From Rhodoferax sp. (GTDB lineage Bacteria; Pseudomonadota; Gammaproteobacteria; Burkholderiales; Burkholderiaceae_C): a stretch of 64,000 bases of DNA. The notes under the pieces were generated by a model. It saw nothing but the letters and a program-made list of their open reading frames with translations. It was not told where the DNA came from and did no database searches. The DNA is taken from contig JACKLK010000010.1 in NCBI GenBank assembly GCA_024236015.1, positions 62,001 to 126,000 on the forward strand. The letters are read 5' to 3'. The translations under genes and the position numbers were made by a program. This document shows, piece by piece, positions 35,212 to 43,097 of the stretch (within the stretch, counting starts at the first letter, position 1; every line of letters starts with the position of its first letter).

Positions 35212-35949
35212 TCAGTCGTGGTTCGCGCGGCGCAGGGCATGGCGCAAGCGGCGTCGCAGCGGCATGCCGTGGTGGACCAGCGATGCGACGGCCCAGCTGA
35301 TCCAGCCGGTCCACAGGGTATGGCTGAGGTAATGGGCGCCGCGCACCTGCTGCGCCAGGCCGAGGGTCATGGCGGCGATCAGTGTCGCGGCCAGCCAGAG
35401 GCGCGCGTGGCGGGGGGCGGTCCGGCGGAGCCAGAAATAACCCGGCAGGAAGCAGAACGCCGCGGAGGCATGGCCAGCCGGGAAACAATGTCCGGCACCG
35501 CCGTCCCGCACGCCCCAGCTCCAGTGCGATACGTAGGACGCCTGGCCGCCGAACTCGGCCAGGTCCCAGGGGCAGCTGGTGGTGTCGATGGTCTTGAAGC
35601 CGGAGATCACCAGCAGGATCAGCATGGCGGTGACGAACATGCCCGCCCGTTCGCGACGGCTGAGCCGGCGCAACACGCCGAAGGGCCACCAGATGGCCAG
35701 CAGCAGCACCAGTTGCAGGGCCCAGGCGACGCGGCGCGCGCCTTCGTGCAGCACCGTGGACCAGAACCAGTGGTCGCGCAAGGCGAATCCGGCGGGCGAG
35801 CCAAACCAGCGCGCCATGACCAGGTCCAGGCCGGACAGGTCCCAGGCCGCGATCAGCACGAACAAGACCACGGTCGTGGCCAGCGTCTGGCGCCAGGCGA
35901 ACGCTTGGCGGGTGGTGGTGGGAAGCTCGGGAACGTGTACGGGCAACAT
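35212..35949 (-). CDS. PAP2-family membrane phosphatase (lipid phosphatase-like)
   Basis: A 245-residue membrane phosphatase with several transmembrane segments. PAP2 motifs: KTIDTTSCPWDLAEFGG (with a conserved CPWDL rather than the usual RP), CFPAGHASAAF and RGAHYLSHTLW. This subtype is seen near lipid A modification genes, so dephosphorylation of lipid A or another envelope lipid is a reasonable guess but unproven. The start at 35949 is the only in-frame ATG before the first helix. A PmrA-box-like repeat lies 22 bases upstream. Confidence 0.82.
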   Translation of the reverse strand: MLPVHVPELPTTTRQAFAWRQTLATTVVLFVLIAAWDLSGLDLVMARWFGSPAGFALRDHWFWSTVLHEGARRVAWALQLVLLLAIWWPFGVLRRLSRRERAGMFVTAMLILLVISGFKTIDTTSCPWDLAEFGGQASYVSHWSWGVRDGGAGHCFPAGHASAAFCFLPGYFWLRRTAPRHARLWLAATLIAAMTLGLAQQVRGAHYLSHTLWTGWISWAVASLVHHGMPLRRRLRHALRRANHD

Positions 35950-35971
35950 GCGCGCAGTGTCCGCATGGAGG

Positions 35972-35988
35972 CTTAACAGCCGATTAAG
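35972..35988. promoter_or_regulatory. PmrA-box-like repeat between the PAP2 operon and fba
   Basis: On the minus strand: CTTAAT (35988-35983), spacer CGGCT, GTTAAG (35977-35972); the TTAA cores are 11 bp apart, as in the box before pmrA. On the plus strand it reads CTTAAC-N5-ATTAAG, and a TAAAAT hexamer follows 24 bases later, so it could act in either direction. Confidence 0.4.
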
Positions 35989-36012
35989 GACGGGGCATTC
36001 GGGTGCCCGAGC

Positions 36013-36018
36013 TAAAAT
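36013..36018 (+). promoter_or_regulatory. Candidate -10 (TAAAAT) for fba
   Basis: TAAAAT lies 84 bases before the fba ATG, giving a leader of roughly 75-80 nt. The -35 position is GC-rich and directly abuts the PmrA-box-like repeat, compatible with activator dependence; that is inference. Confidence 0.4.
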
Positions 36019-36102
36019 TTGCCGGGTTACGGGTCGGTTACGGGTATGCGCCCGGTCGTTCGGCCCGCCTTCAGGCTTCGTCAACTCAGGGGGATTCCTA
36101 CC

Positions 36103-37167
36103 ATGGCACTCGTTTCGATGCGTGAGTTGCTGGACCATGCCGCCGCCAATGGCTACGGCATTCCGGCTTTCAATGTGAACAACCTGGAGCAGGTGCAGGC
36201 CGTGATGGCGGCCGCGGAAGAGGTCGGTGCGCCCGTCATCCTGCAGGCCAGCGCCGGCGCCCGCAAGTACGCCGGCGAGGCCTTCATCAAGCACCTGATC
36301 GCCGCGGCGGTCGAAGCCTATCCGAAGATTCCGCTGGTCATGCACCAGGACCACGGCCAGAGCCCGGACGTGTGCAGGGGCGCGATCGACCTCGGTTTCA
36401 GCTCGGTCATGATGGACGGTTCGCTCGAGGCCGATGGCAAGACCATCGCCAGCTACGACTACAACGTCGAGGTCACGCGCAAGGTCGTCGACATGGCCCA
36501 TGCCACCGGCGTCACGGTCGAAGGCGAACTGGGCTGCCTGGGTTCGCTCGAGACCATGCGCGGTGACAAGGAGGACGGCCACGGCACCGACTCCACGATG
36601 ACGCGCGACCAGCTGCTGACCGACCCGGAGCAGGCCGCCGACTTCGTGCGCCGTACCCAGCTCGACGCGCTGGCCATTGCCATCGGCACCAGCCACGGCG
36701 CCTACAAGTTCACCCGCAAGCCCACCGGCGACATCCTGGCGATCGAACGCATCCAGGAGATCCACCGCCGCCTGCCCAACACCCACCTGGTGATGCACGG
36801 CTCGTCGTCGGTGCCGCAGGACCTGCTGGAGATCATCCGCCAGTACGGCGGCAACATGAAGGAAACCTACGGCGTGCCGGTCGAGGAGATCCAGAAGGCG
36901 ATCCAGTTCGGCGTGCGCAAGGTCAACATCGACACCGACGTGCGCCTGGCGATGACCGGCGCGGTGCGCAAGTACATGGCCGAGAACCCGGAGAAGTTCG
37001 ACCCGCGCGACTGGCTCAAGCCGGCACGCGAGGCGGCCAAGCAGGTCTGCAAGCAGCGGTACCTGCAGTTCGGCTGCGAGGGCCAGGGCAGCAAGATCAA
37101 GGGCAACAGCCTGAAATTCGTCGCCGGGCAATACGCGCGCGGCGAACTGGCGCAGGTCGTCCAGTAA
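36103..37167 (+). CDS. fba: Fructose-bisphosphate aldolase, class II
   Basis: A 354-residue zinc aldolase interconverting fructose 1,6-bisphosphate with triose phosphates. Conserved parts: [35 protein letters not shown] (zinc His and catalytic Asp), [19 protein letters not shown] (zinc Glu), [21 protein letters not shown] and [19 protein letters not shown]. The start at 36103 has AGGGGGA about ten bases upstream. A strong hairpin follows the stop. Confidence 0.97.
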   Translation: MALVSMRELLDHAAANGYGIPAFNVNNLEQVQAVMAAAEEVGAPVILQASAGARKYAGEAFIKHLIAAAVEAYPKIPLVMHQDHGQSPDVCRGAIDLGFSSVMMDGSLEADGKTIASYDYNVEVTRKVVDMAHATGVTVEGELGCLGSLETMRGDKEDGHGTDSTMTRDQLLTDPEQAADFVRRTQLDALAIAIGTSHGAYKFTRKPTGDILAIERIQEIHRRLPNTHLVMHGSSSVPQDLLEIIRQYGGNMKETYGVPVEEIQKAIQFGVRKVNIDTDVRLAMTGAVRKYMAENPEKFDPRDWLKPAREAAKQVCKQRYLQFGCEGQGSKIKGNSLKFVAGQYARGELAQVVQ

Positions 37168-37178
37168 GGCCGGGGCCG

Positions 37179-37210
37179 GCCCCCGGTTCGGCACGCCGAA
37201 CGGCGGGGGC
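37179..37210 (+). terminator. Strong hairpin after fba
   Basis: GCCCCC (37179-37184) pairs with GGGGGC (37205-37210), and GTTCGG (37186-37191) with CCGAAC (37196-37201) around a CACG loop. No U-run follows, so termination efficiency is uncertain, but the position 12 bases after the fba stop fits a transcript end. Confidence 0.5.
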
Positions 37211-37261
37211 ACCGGCTGTGCGTGATGGCCCGCGGCCCGTCGGCGGCGCGGGTCCGGGCCC

Positions 37262-37267
37262 TAGAAT
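37262..37267 (+). promoter_or_regulatory. Candidate -10 (TAGAAT) six bases before purC
   Basis: TAGAAT, CGGCAC, ATG: the predicted transcription start coincides with the start codon, and no Shine-Dalgarno sequence is present, so purC mRNA may be leaderless. The -35 region is GC-rich and weak. Confidence 0.4.
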
Positions 37268-37273
37268 CGGCAC

Positions 37274-38185
37274 ATGTCCGATGCCGCATCCGCCCTGCAC
37301 ACCTCCGCCATCCAGTCCCTGCCGCTGCTCGCGCGCGGCAAGGTGCGCGACAACTACGCGGTCGGCGACGACCGCATCCTGATGGTCGCCAGCGATCGCC
37401 TGAGCGCGTTCGACGTCATCCTCGACCAGCCGATTCCCGGCAAGGGCGCACTGCTGACGCAGATGGCGCTGTTCTGGTTCGACAAGCTCGGTGCGATCTG
37501 CCCGAACCACCTGACCGGCGACGCGCCGGAATCGGTGGTCACCGCGGCCGAGCGGGCCCAGGTGCAGGGCCGCGCGATGCTGGTGCAGCGGTTGCGTCCG
37601 CTGCCGGTCGAGGCCGTGGTGCGAGGTTATCTGGCGGGCAGCGGCTGGAAGGAATACCAGCACAACCAGCAGGTCTGCGGCGTCGCTCTTCCGGCCGGCC
37701 TGCGCAATGCGTCGAAGTTGCCGGCGCCGATCTACACCCCGGCCGCCAAGGCGGCGGTGGGCGATCACGACGAGAACATCACCTACGAGCGCACGGTCGA
37801 GATGATCGGGCCGGAGCTGGCCGCGCAGATGCGCGACACCAGCATCGCGCTCTACCAGGCCGGTGCGCAGATCGCGCTGGCCAAGGGCATCATCATCGCC
37901 GACACCAAGTTCGAGTTCGGTCTCGACGCGCAGGGTCGCATGGTCCTGATGGACGAGGTGATGACGCCCGATTCGTCGCGGTTCTGGCCGCTCGAGGCCT
38001 ATGCCGAAGGCAGCAATCCGCCGAGTTACGACAAGCAGTTCGTGCGCGACTGGCTCGAGCAGGTGCGCATCGACGGTCAGGCCTGGAACAAGCGTGCGCC
38101 GGCCCCGCAGGTGCCGGCCGACGTGATCGCGGCCACGGCCGCCAAGTACCGGGAGGCGCTGCAGCGCCTGACGCAGCCGGCCTGA
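37274..38185 (+). CDS. purC: Phosphoribosylaminoimidazole-succinocarboxamide synthase
   Basis: A 303-residue SAICAR synthetase of purine biosynthesis. Conserved elements: [88 protein letters not shown] and [11 protein letters not shown]. Length matches the proteobacterial long form (~300). It lies between fba and the convergent thioredoxin-like gene; purE and purK follow nearby. Confidence 0.96.
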   Translation: MSDAASALHTSAIQSLPLLARGKVRDNYAVGDDRILMVASDRLSAFDVILDQPIPGKGALLTQMALFWFDKLGAICPNHLTGDAPESVVTAAERAQVQGRAMLVQRLRPLPVEAVVRGYLAGSGWKEYQHNQQVCGVALPAGLRNASKLPAPIYTPAAKAAVGDHDENITYERTVEMIGPELAAQMRDTSIALYQAGAQIALAKGIIIADTKFEFGLDAQGRMVLMDEVMTPDSSRFWPLEAYAEGSNPPSYDKQFVRDWLEQVRIDGQAWNKRAPAPQVPADVIAATAAKYREALQRLTQPA

Positions 38186-38208
38186 ACCGGCCCCCCGGCG
38201 ACGCGAAC

Positions 38209-38233
38209 CCGGCGCGCGCGCGGGGCGCGCCGG
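38209..38233. terminator. GC-rich stem-loop between convergent purC and thioredoxin-like gene
   Basis: CCGGCGCGC (38209-38217) and GCGCGCCGG (38225-38233) form a perfect 9-bp stem with a 7-nt loop, midway between two convergent stops. It lacks a U-tract on either strand but could protect both 3' ends. Confidence 0.4.
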
Positions 38234-38237
38234 CGGA

Positions 38238-39146
38238 TCAGCTCAGCACGACGCTGCTCAGGCGCCGGCGGTAGGTCGCCACCACCGGGTCGACCGGCGG
38301 CACCTGGCCGTCGGCCACCTTGACCGGCGGCGGCTCGATGATGTCGAGGATGGCGACGAACTGCTTGCGCGCCTCCTCGTCGTTCCAGCTCTTGTCGCGC
38401 ATCAGGATCTCGAGCAGCTCGTCCATGGCCGCGGTCCATTGCTGCGCGGCCATCAGCAGCTGGGCCCTGGCGAAACGGGCGTCGAAGTCGCGCTTGTTGG
38501 CCGCGATCTTCGCGTCCAGGCCGGCCATGGCGGCGTCGCTCGCGCCCTGCCGGGCGGCCAGGTCGATCGCCGCGATCCAGCGTTGCAGCGAGTCGATGCG
38601 CCGTGCCAGCGCGATACGGGGCAAGGCCGGCTCCAGCGTGGTCCGGGCGTCTTCCAGTTCGCCGGATTGCAGCAGGAACTTGACATAGGCGAAGCGCGCG
38701 TCGTCGTCCTCGGGCTTTTGCAGCACCGCCTGGTGCAGGGCCTCGCGTTGCGCCTGCGGGTCGTTGTCGGCCGGTGCGTCGGATACCGTCTCGCCGGTGA
38801 CCTCGGCCTCGAACACGTCGGCCGGCGGCAGGTGCTTGTCCAGGAAACTCTTGAGCTGGCCTTCGGGCACGGCACCCATGAAGCCGTCCACCGGCTTGCC
38901 GCCGGACATCAGCACGCAGGTCGGGATGCTGCGGATGCCGAACGCCTGGCTGAGTTCCTGTTCCTGGTCGGAATCGATCTTGACCAGCTTGAAGCGGCCC
39001 TTGTAGTCCTTCTCGAGTTTTTCCAGCAGCGGGCCGATCACCTTGCACGGGCCGCACCAGGGGGCCCAGAAGTCGACCAGCACCGGCGTGTCCATGGAGG
39101 CTTCGATGACTTCGGCTTCGAAATTGGCGGCGGTAACGTTGATCAT
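38238..39146 (-). CDS. cnoX: Thioredoxin-TPR chaperedoxin, CnoX/YbbN-like
   Basis: A 302-residue protein with an N-terminal thioredoxin domain (residues ~1-110), active site W30-C31-G-P-C34, and C-terminal TPR-like helices (~125-290). E. coli CnoX lacks one of the active-site cysteines, but this protein keeps both and may be redox active. Family role: a holdase that protects clients from over-oxidation under hypochlorous acid or peroxide stress and transfers them to refolding chaperones. The start at 39146 gives MINVTAANFEAEVIE; a longer frame from 39176 is less likely. Confidence 0.9.
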   Translation of the reverse strand: MINVTAANFEAEVIEASMDTPVLVDFWAPWCGPCKVIGPLLEKLEKDYKGRFKLVKIDSDQEQELSQAFGIRSIPTCVLMSGGKPVDGFMGAVPEGQLKSFLDKHLPPADVFEAEVTGETVSDAPADNDPQAQREALHQAVLQKPEDDDARFAYVKFLLQSGELEDARTTLEPALPRIALARRIDSLQRWIAAIDLAARQGASDAAMAGLDAKIAANKRDFDARFARAQLLMAAQQWTAAMDELLEILMRDKSWNDEEARKQFVAILDIIEPPPVKVADGQVPPVDPVVATYRRRLSSVVLS

Positions 39147-39168
39147 TGTGGTTTCACCAGGGATAGGG

Positions 39169-39196
39169 TGGGACAAACAGGGGGACTGACTAAAAT
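39169..39196 (+). promoter_or_regulatory. Candidate promoter for purE-purK
   Basis: TGGGAC (39169-39174), 16-nt spacer, TAAAAT (39191-39196) lie in the divergent cnoX/purE gap. The start site would be near 39203, leaving a leader of about 65 nt. I see no clear PurR-type operator. Confidence 0.4.
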
Positions 39197-39268
39197 CGGG
39201 CTGCAGGCCGCAGGCCCCGCGCCCGCATCACCGCACCAAGGGCCATTCACCCCTGCCCGCCAATCACC

Positions 39269-39793
39269 ATGAACATTCAAATCGGCGTCGTCATGGGTTC
39301 CAGTTCCGACTGGGACACCATGCAACACGCAGTCCAGATTCTCCAACAGTTTGACATAGGCCACGAGGCGCGGGTGGTGTCGGCGCACCGGATGCCCGAT
39401 GACATGTTCCGTTATGCCGAATCGGCGCGCGGCCGGGGCCTGAAGGCCATCATCGCCGGTGCCGGCGGGGCCGCCCATCTGCCGGGCATGCTGGCTGCCA
39501 AGACCTGCGTGCCGGTGCTCGGCGTGCCGGTGGCCAGCAAACACCTGTCGGGTGTCGACTCGCTGCACAGCATCGTGCAGATGCCCAAGGGCATTCCGGT
39601 GGCCACGTTCGCGATCGGTGCCGCCGGCGCAGCCAATGCGGCCCTGTTCGCGGTGGCGCTGCTGGCGGGCGAGGACCCGGAACTCCATGCACGGCTGCAG
39701 GTCTTCCGTGACGAGCAGACGGAGGCGGCGCGTGCCATGGTCGTGCCCCCGAGCTCGGCGGCACTGATGCCGGAACCGGGCCGCACGCCATGA
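39269..39793 (+). CDS. purE: N5-carboxyaminoimidazole ribonucleotide mutase
   Basis: A 174-residue PurE that moves the carboxyl group from N5-CAIR to CAIR. Signatures: IGVVMGSSSDWDTM, VVSAHRMPDDMFRYA (catalytic His), IIAGAGGAAHLPGMLAA, PVLGVPV and GVDSLHSIVQMPKGIPVATF. Its stop overlaps the ATG of purK (ATGA), the usual purE-purK arrangement. Confidence 0.97.
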   Translation: MNIQIGVVMGSSSDWDTMQHAVQILQQFDIGHEARVVSAHRMPDDMFRYAESARGRGLKAIIAGAGGAAHLPGMLAAKTCVPVLGVPVASKHLSGVDSLHSIVQMPKGIPVATFAIGAAGAANAALFAVALLAGEDPELHARLQVFRDEQTEAARAMVVPPSSAALMPEPGRTP

Positions 39794-41013
39794 CGCAGCA
39801 GGCGGTATTGCCCGGCACCACGGCCAACGGGCAGCAGACCACGCTCGGCGTGATGGGGGGCGGTCAGCTCGGTCGCATGTTCGTGCAGGCGGCGCAGCGC
39901 ATGGGGTATTTCACCGCGGTGCTCGACCCCGATCCGGCCAGCCCGGCCGGCCTGGTCAGCCACTACCACGTGCAGGCCGACTACCTGGACGAGCAGGCGC
40001 TGGCCCAGATGATGCAGCGCTGCGCGGCGATCACGACCGAATTCGAGAACGTGCCGGCGGGCGCGATGTTCACGCTGGGCGCGCACCGGCCGGTCGCGCC
40101 GTCGGCCCAGTGCCTGGCGATCGCGCAGGACCGGATCCGCGAGAAGGCGCATTTCCGCGCCTGCGGCGTGCCGACGGCACCGTATGCGGTGATCACGACG
40201 GCCGAGCAACTCGCGGCGGTCGACGAGGCGCTGTTGCCGGGCATTCTCAAGACGGCCCAGCTCGGCTACGACGGCAAGGGCCAGGTCCGGGTCGCAGACC
40301 GCGCAGGGCTGGCTGCGGCCTGGGAACAGCTGCGCGGCGTGCCCTGCGTGCTGGAGCGCCGGCTCGACCTGCACGGCGAGTGTTCCGTCATCGTCGCACG
40401 GGGCTGGGACGGCGCCATGGTGACCTTCCCGGTGCAGCGCAACCTGCACGTGGCCGGGATCCTGGCCATGACCGAGGTCTTCGACGGCATCCTGCCGGCA
40501 CAGCTGGCCGAACAGGCCCGCACGTCGGCCTGTGCCATCGCCCGGGAACTGGAGTACGTCGGCGTGTTGTGTGTCGAGTTCTTCGTCGTGGCCGATGCGT
40601 CGGCGCCGGGCGGCTCGGCGCTGCTGGTCAACGAGATCGCGCCACGGCCGCACAACAGCGGGCACTACACGCTGGACGCCTGCGACCATTCGCAGTTCGA
40701 CCTGCAGGTGCATGCGCTGGCCGGCCTGCCCTTGCCCATGCCGCGCCAGCACAGCCCGGCGGTGATGCTGAACCTGCTCGGCGACCTGTGGTTCGCCCGT
40801 CCGGGCGAGCCGCAGCCGGCCGACGAGCAGCCGCGCACGCCGGACTGGGAGTCGGTGCTGGCCTTGCCCGGTGCGCACCTGCATCTGTACGGCAAGCTGC
40901 GCGCCAGCCGCGGCCGCAAGATGGGCCACCTGACCCTGACCGGGGCCACGCAGCAGCAGGTCCGCGAGACCGCGCAACAGGCCGCACGGATGCTGGGCAT
41001 CGCGCTGGCATGA
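39790..41013 (+). CDS. purK: N5-carboxyaminoimidazole ribonucleotide synthase
   Basis: A 407-residue ATP-grasp enzyme that carboxylates AIR with bicarbonate. The N-terminal GVMGGGQLGRMFVQAAQRMG is the PurK signature, followed by TTEFENVPAG, ILKTAQLGYDGKGQVRV (ATP-grasp) and NEIAPRPHNSGHYTLDAC. Translationally coupled to purE by ATGA. A 25-base gap separates it from the sua5 gene. Confidence 0.96.
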   Translation: MTQQAVLPGTTANGQQTTLGVMGGGQLGRMFVQAAQRMGYFTAVLDPDPASPAGLVSHYHVQADYLDEQALAQMMQRCAAITTEFENVPAGAMFTLGAHRPVAPSAQCLAIAQDRIREKAHFRACGVPTAPYAVITTAEQLAAVDEALLPGILKTAQLGYDGKGQVRVADRAGLAAAWEQLRGVPCVLERRLDLHGECSVIVARGWDGAMVTFPVQRNLHVAGILAMTEVFDGILPAQLAEQARTSACAIARELEYVGVLCVEFFVVADASAPGGSALLVNEIAPRPHNSGHYTLDACDHSQFDLQVHALAGLPLPMPRQHSPAVMLNLLGDLWFARPGEPQPADEQPRTPDWESVLALPGAHLHLYGKLRASRGRKMGHLTLTGATQQQVRETAQQAARMLGIALA

Positions 41014-41038
41014 CGGTGGCGGCGACGTGGACGGTGCC

Positions 41039-42070
41039 ATGCCGGTGATGGACGGGCAGGCGGCCGAGGCGATCGCGGCCGCGGCGCAGGCCTTGCAGGC
41101 GGGTGAACTCGTCGGCTTGCCGACCGAGACGGTGTACGGCCTGGCGGCCGACGCCGGCAACGACGCCGCGGTGGCGAAGATCTTCGCCGCCAAGGGACGC
41201 CCGAGCGAACACCCGCTGATCGTGCACGTGGATGATGCCGGCCGTGGCGTAGACGGCGCCGCGGTGTTCGCCCAGCACATTCCGGCCGCCGCGCAGGCAC
41301 TGATGAACGCCTTCTGGCCGGGGCCGTTGACCCTGATCCTGCCCCGGCGCGCCGAGGTCGGCCGGGCGGCCGCCGGCGGCCAGGACTCGATCGGCCTGCG
41401 TTGCCCTTCGCATCCGGTGGCGCAGGCCGTGTTGCATGCGTGCCGCCAGCGCGGTGTGATGGGGCTGGCCGCGCCCAGTGCGAACCAGTTCGGGCGGGTC
41501 AGCCCGACCACCGCGGCGCATGTGCAGCGCGAGTTCGGTCCCGACCTGCTGGTGCTCGACGGCGGAGCCTGCGACGTCGGCATCGAGTCGACCATCGTCG
41601 ATTGCACGCGCAGCGCGCCGGTGTTGCTGCGGCCGGGGGCGATCACGCCCGAGCAACTCGCGCAGGCCTGCGGGCAACCGGTGCGGCTCGCGCAGGACGC
41701 GCAAGACGACGAACCGGCGCCGCGGGCGTCGGGGACCTTGCTGGCCCATTACGCGCCCAAGGCCAAGGTGCGCCTGATGAATGCCGCTGCCTTGCAGACG
41801 GCGCTCGACATGCTGGGTGGCGATGTGAAGCCATCCGACGCGGGCCCGGTGATCGCGACCTATGCGCGCGCCGTGGTGCGCAGCCGCTCCAGCGGTGTGT
41901 TGTCGCGGCGCATGCCGGACGACGCGGCCAGCACGGCGCGGCAACTGTTTGCGGTATTGCGGGACTTCGACGACCAGGGTGTCAAGCTGATCTGGGTCGA
42001 GGAGCCGCCCGAGGGCGCAGCCTGGGACGGCGTGCGCGACCGCCTGCAGCGCGCGTCGGCCGCGGGCTGA
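41039..42070 (+). CDS. sua5: L-threonylcarbamoyladenylate synthase (Sua5 type)
   Basis: A ~343-residue Sua5/YciO/YrdC protein making threonylcarbamoyl-AMP for the t6A37 modification of ANN-decoding tRNAs. The YrdC domain spans residues ~8-200 (GELVGLPTETVYGLAADA, KIFAAKGRPSEHPLIVHV, FWPGPLTLIL, GLAAPSANQFGRVSPTTA, ESTIVDCT, LLRPGAIT). The C-terminal Sua5 domain follows a LLAHYAPKAKV linker. The start may be ATG 41039, ATG 41048 or GTG 41027. TsaB, which acts in the same pathway, is encoded ~4 kb downstream. Confidence 0.93.
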   Translation: MPVMDGQAAEAIAAAAQALQAGELVGLPTETVYGLAADAGNDAAVAKIFAAKGRPSEHPLIVHVDDAGRGVDGAAVFAQHIPAAAQALMNAFWPGPLTLILPRRAEVGRAAAGGQDSIGLRCPSHPVAQAVLHACRQRGVMGLAAPSANQFGRVSPTTAAHVQREFGPDLLVLDGGACDVGIESTIVDCTRSAPVLLRPGAITPEQLAQACGQPVRLAQDAQDDEPAPRASGTLLAHYAPKAKVRLMNAAALQTALDMLGGDVKPSDAGPVIATYARAVVRSRSSGVLSRRMPDDAASTARQLFAVLRDFDDQGVKLIWVEEPPEGAAWDGVRDRLQRASAAG

Positions 42071-42091
42071 CCGGCGCGCGCGGCTTGCGCG

Positions 42092-42844
42092 TCAGGCCGC
42101 CTTGCGCAGGCGCCGGCTGGCGGCCAGTCCGACCAGGGCCAGGCCGAGCAAGGCCAGGCTGTCGGGCTCGGGAACCTGGGTGGCCGGCTCCGGCTGGGGG
42201 CGGCGGCCGGTGATCATGTCCTGCGCGTTGGGCGCTTCCATCACCATCGTGTAGCCCTGGTCCAGCGAGGCACTGCCCGGCACCGCCTGCAGGAAACTGG
42301 TCAGGTAGTTGTTGGTGGCGGTCTCCAGGCTCCAGGCCGTGAAGCTGCCGGTGAGGATGTTCCAGTCGGTGTCGTAGAGACTCTCCCAGATGCCGATCTG
42401 GATCGCCGCGCCCTGGTTGCGGTTGACCGGATGCAGCCAGGCATAGGGGTCGTAGCTGCCGCCGGCGCTCATGACGGTATTGACCGCGCCCAGGAAGTCC
42501 AGGGTGCGCGCGACCGCGCCGCCGAAGTTGAGCTCGTAGTTGACGACCCAGCTGCTGTTGACGCTCTCGTAGACGTCATAGCAATACATCATCAGATCGT
42601 TCGTGTTGTCGACGAAGATGCCGGGCGTGACGCCCACGATGCTGCTGGCGGTTCCCTGGAAGCGGCCGGCGGCGACATAGTCGGTCGTGCTCCCGCCAAC
42701 TGACGGGAACCGGATATGGACCGGATCGGAGCCCGAGCCGTTGAAGATCGGATTGTCGAAGACCACCTGGACGGTGGCGGCCTGGGAGGCCGAGGCGACA
42801 CCGGCCAGGGCCAGGGTCACGAGTGCTTTTTTCAGAAGAGTCAT
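42092..42844 (-). CDS. PEP-CTERM surface protein with thioester-domain-like motifs
   Basis: A 250-residue exported protein: signal peptide (TLLKKALVTLALAGVASASQA), mature domain, and a C-terminal sorting signal VPEPDSLALLGLALVGLAAS followed by RRLRK. PEP-CTERM signals are processed by exosortase/archaeosortase-type enzymes; none is encoded here. The mature part has C88 in MMYCYDVYE and Q149 in AAIQIGIWESLYD. This spacing and context recalls Cys-Gln internal thioester domains (Y-C and TQxAIW motifs). The start at 42844 is set by the signal peptide. A sigma-54-like element lies ~31 bases upstream. Native role unknown. Confidence 0.82.
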   Translation of the reverse strand: MTLLKKALVTLALAGVASASQAATVQVVFDNPIFNGSGSDPVHIRFPSVGGSTTDYVAAGRFQGTASSIVGVTPGIFVDNTNDLMMYCYDVYESVNSSWVVNYELNFGGAVARTLDFLGAVNTVMSAGGSYDPYAWLHPVNRNQGAAIQIGIWESLYDTDWNILTGSFTAWSLETATNNYLTSFLQAVPGSASLDQGYTMVMEAPNAQDMITGRRPQPEPATQVPEPDSLALLGLALVGLAASRRLRKAA

Positions 42845-42874
42845 TGTGGGTCCAACGAGTGATACCAGGGATAA

Positions 42875-42890
42875 AGCACGAACCGGGCCA
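42875..42890 (-). promoter_or_regulatory. Candidate sigma-54 promoter TGGCCCGGTTCGTGCT
   Basis: The minus strand carries GG and GC with exactly ten bases between them, as at -24/-12 of sigma-54 promoters. The start site would fall ~20 bases before the PEP-CTERM ATG. Sigma-54 activators (PrsK/PrsR systems) are known to control PEP-CTERM genes in other bacteria. The match to the full consensus is partial. Confidence 0.35.
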
Positions 42891-43097
42891 GCATCCAAGT
42901 GCTTGTATTTGCGGACTATTTCACGGATTTCATGTTGCTGCGCAGCAAGAGGTGTCGGAAATGACGACATGGGTGTCGGATATCGCTACACATGGTTGGC
43001 GCAGCCGCGTCCCGGTCGCCGGCCGATGCCGCATCGACCCATGCGTGGCCCGCTCGGGCGCCGCGAACCGCTCGGCTCGCGGCGCCTGAGCGGTGGT

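Noticed and set aside
35972..35988. The TTAA repeat as an intrinsic terminator of fba or PAP2
   Set aside because: It lies upstream of both genes and has no GC stem or U-run; a regulator site is the better reading.
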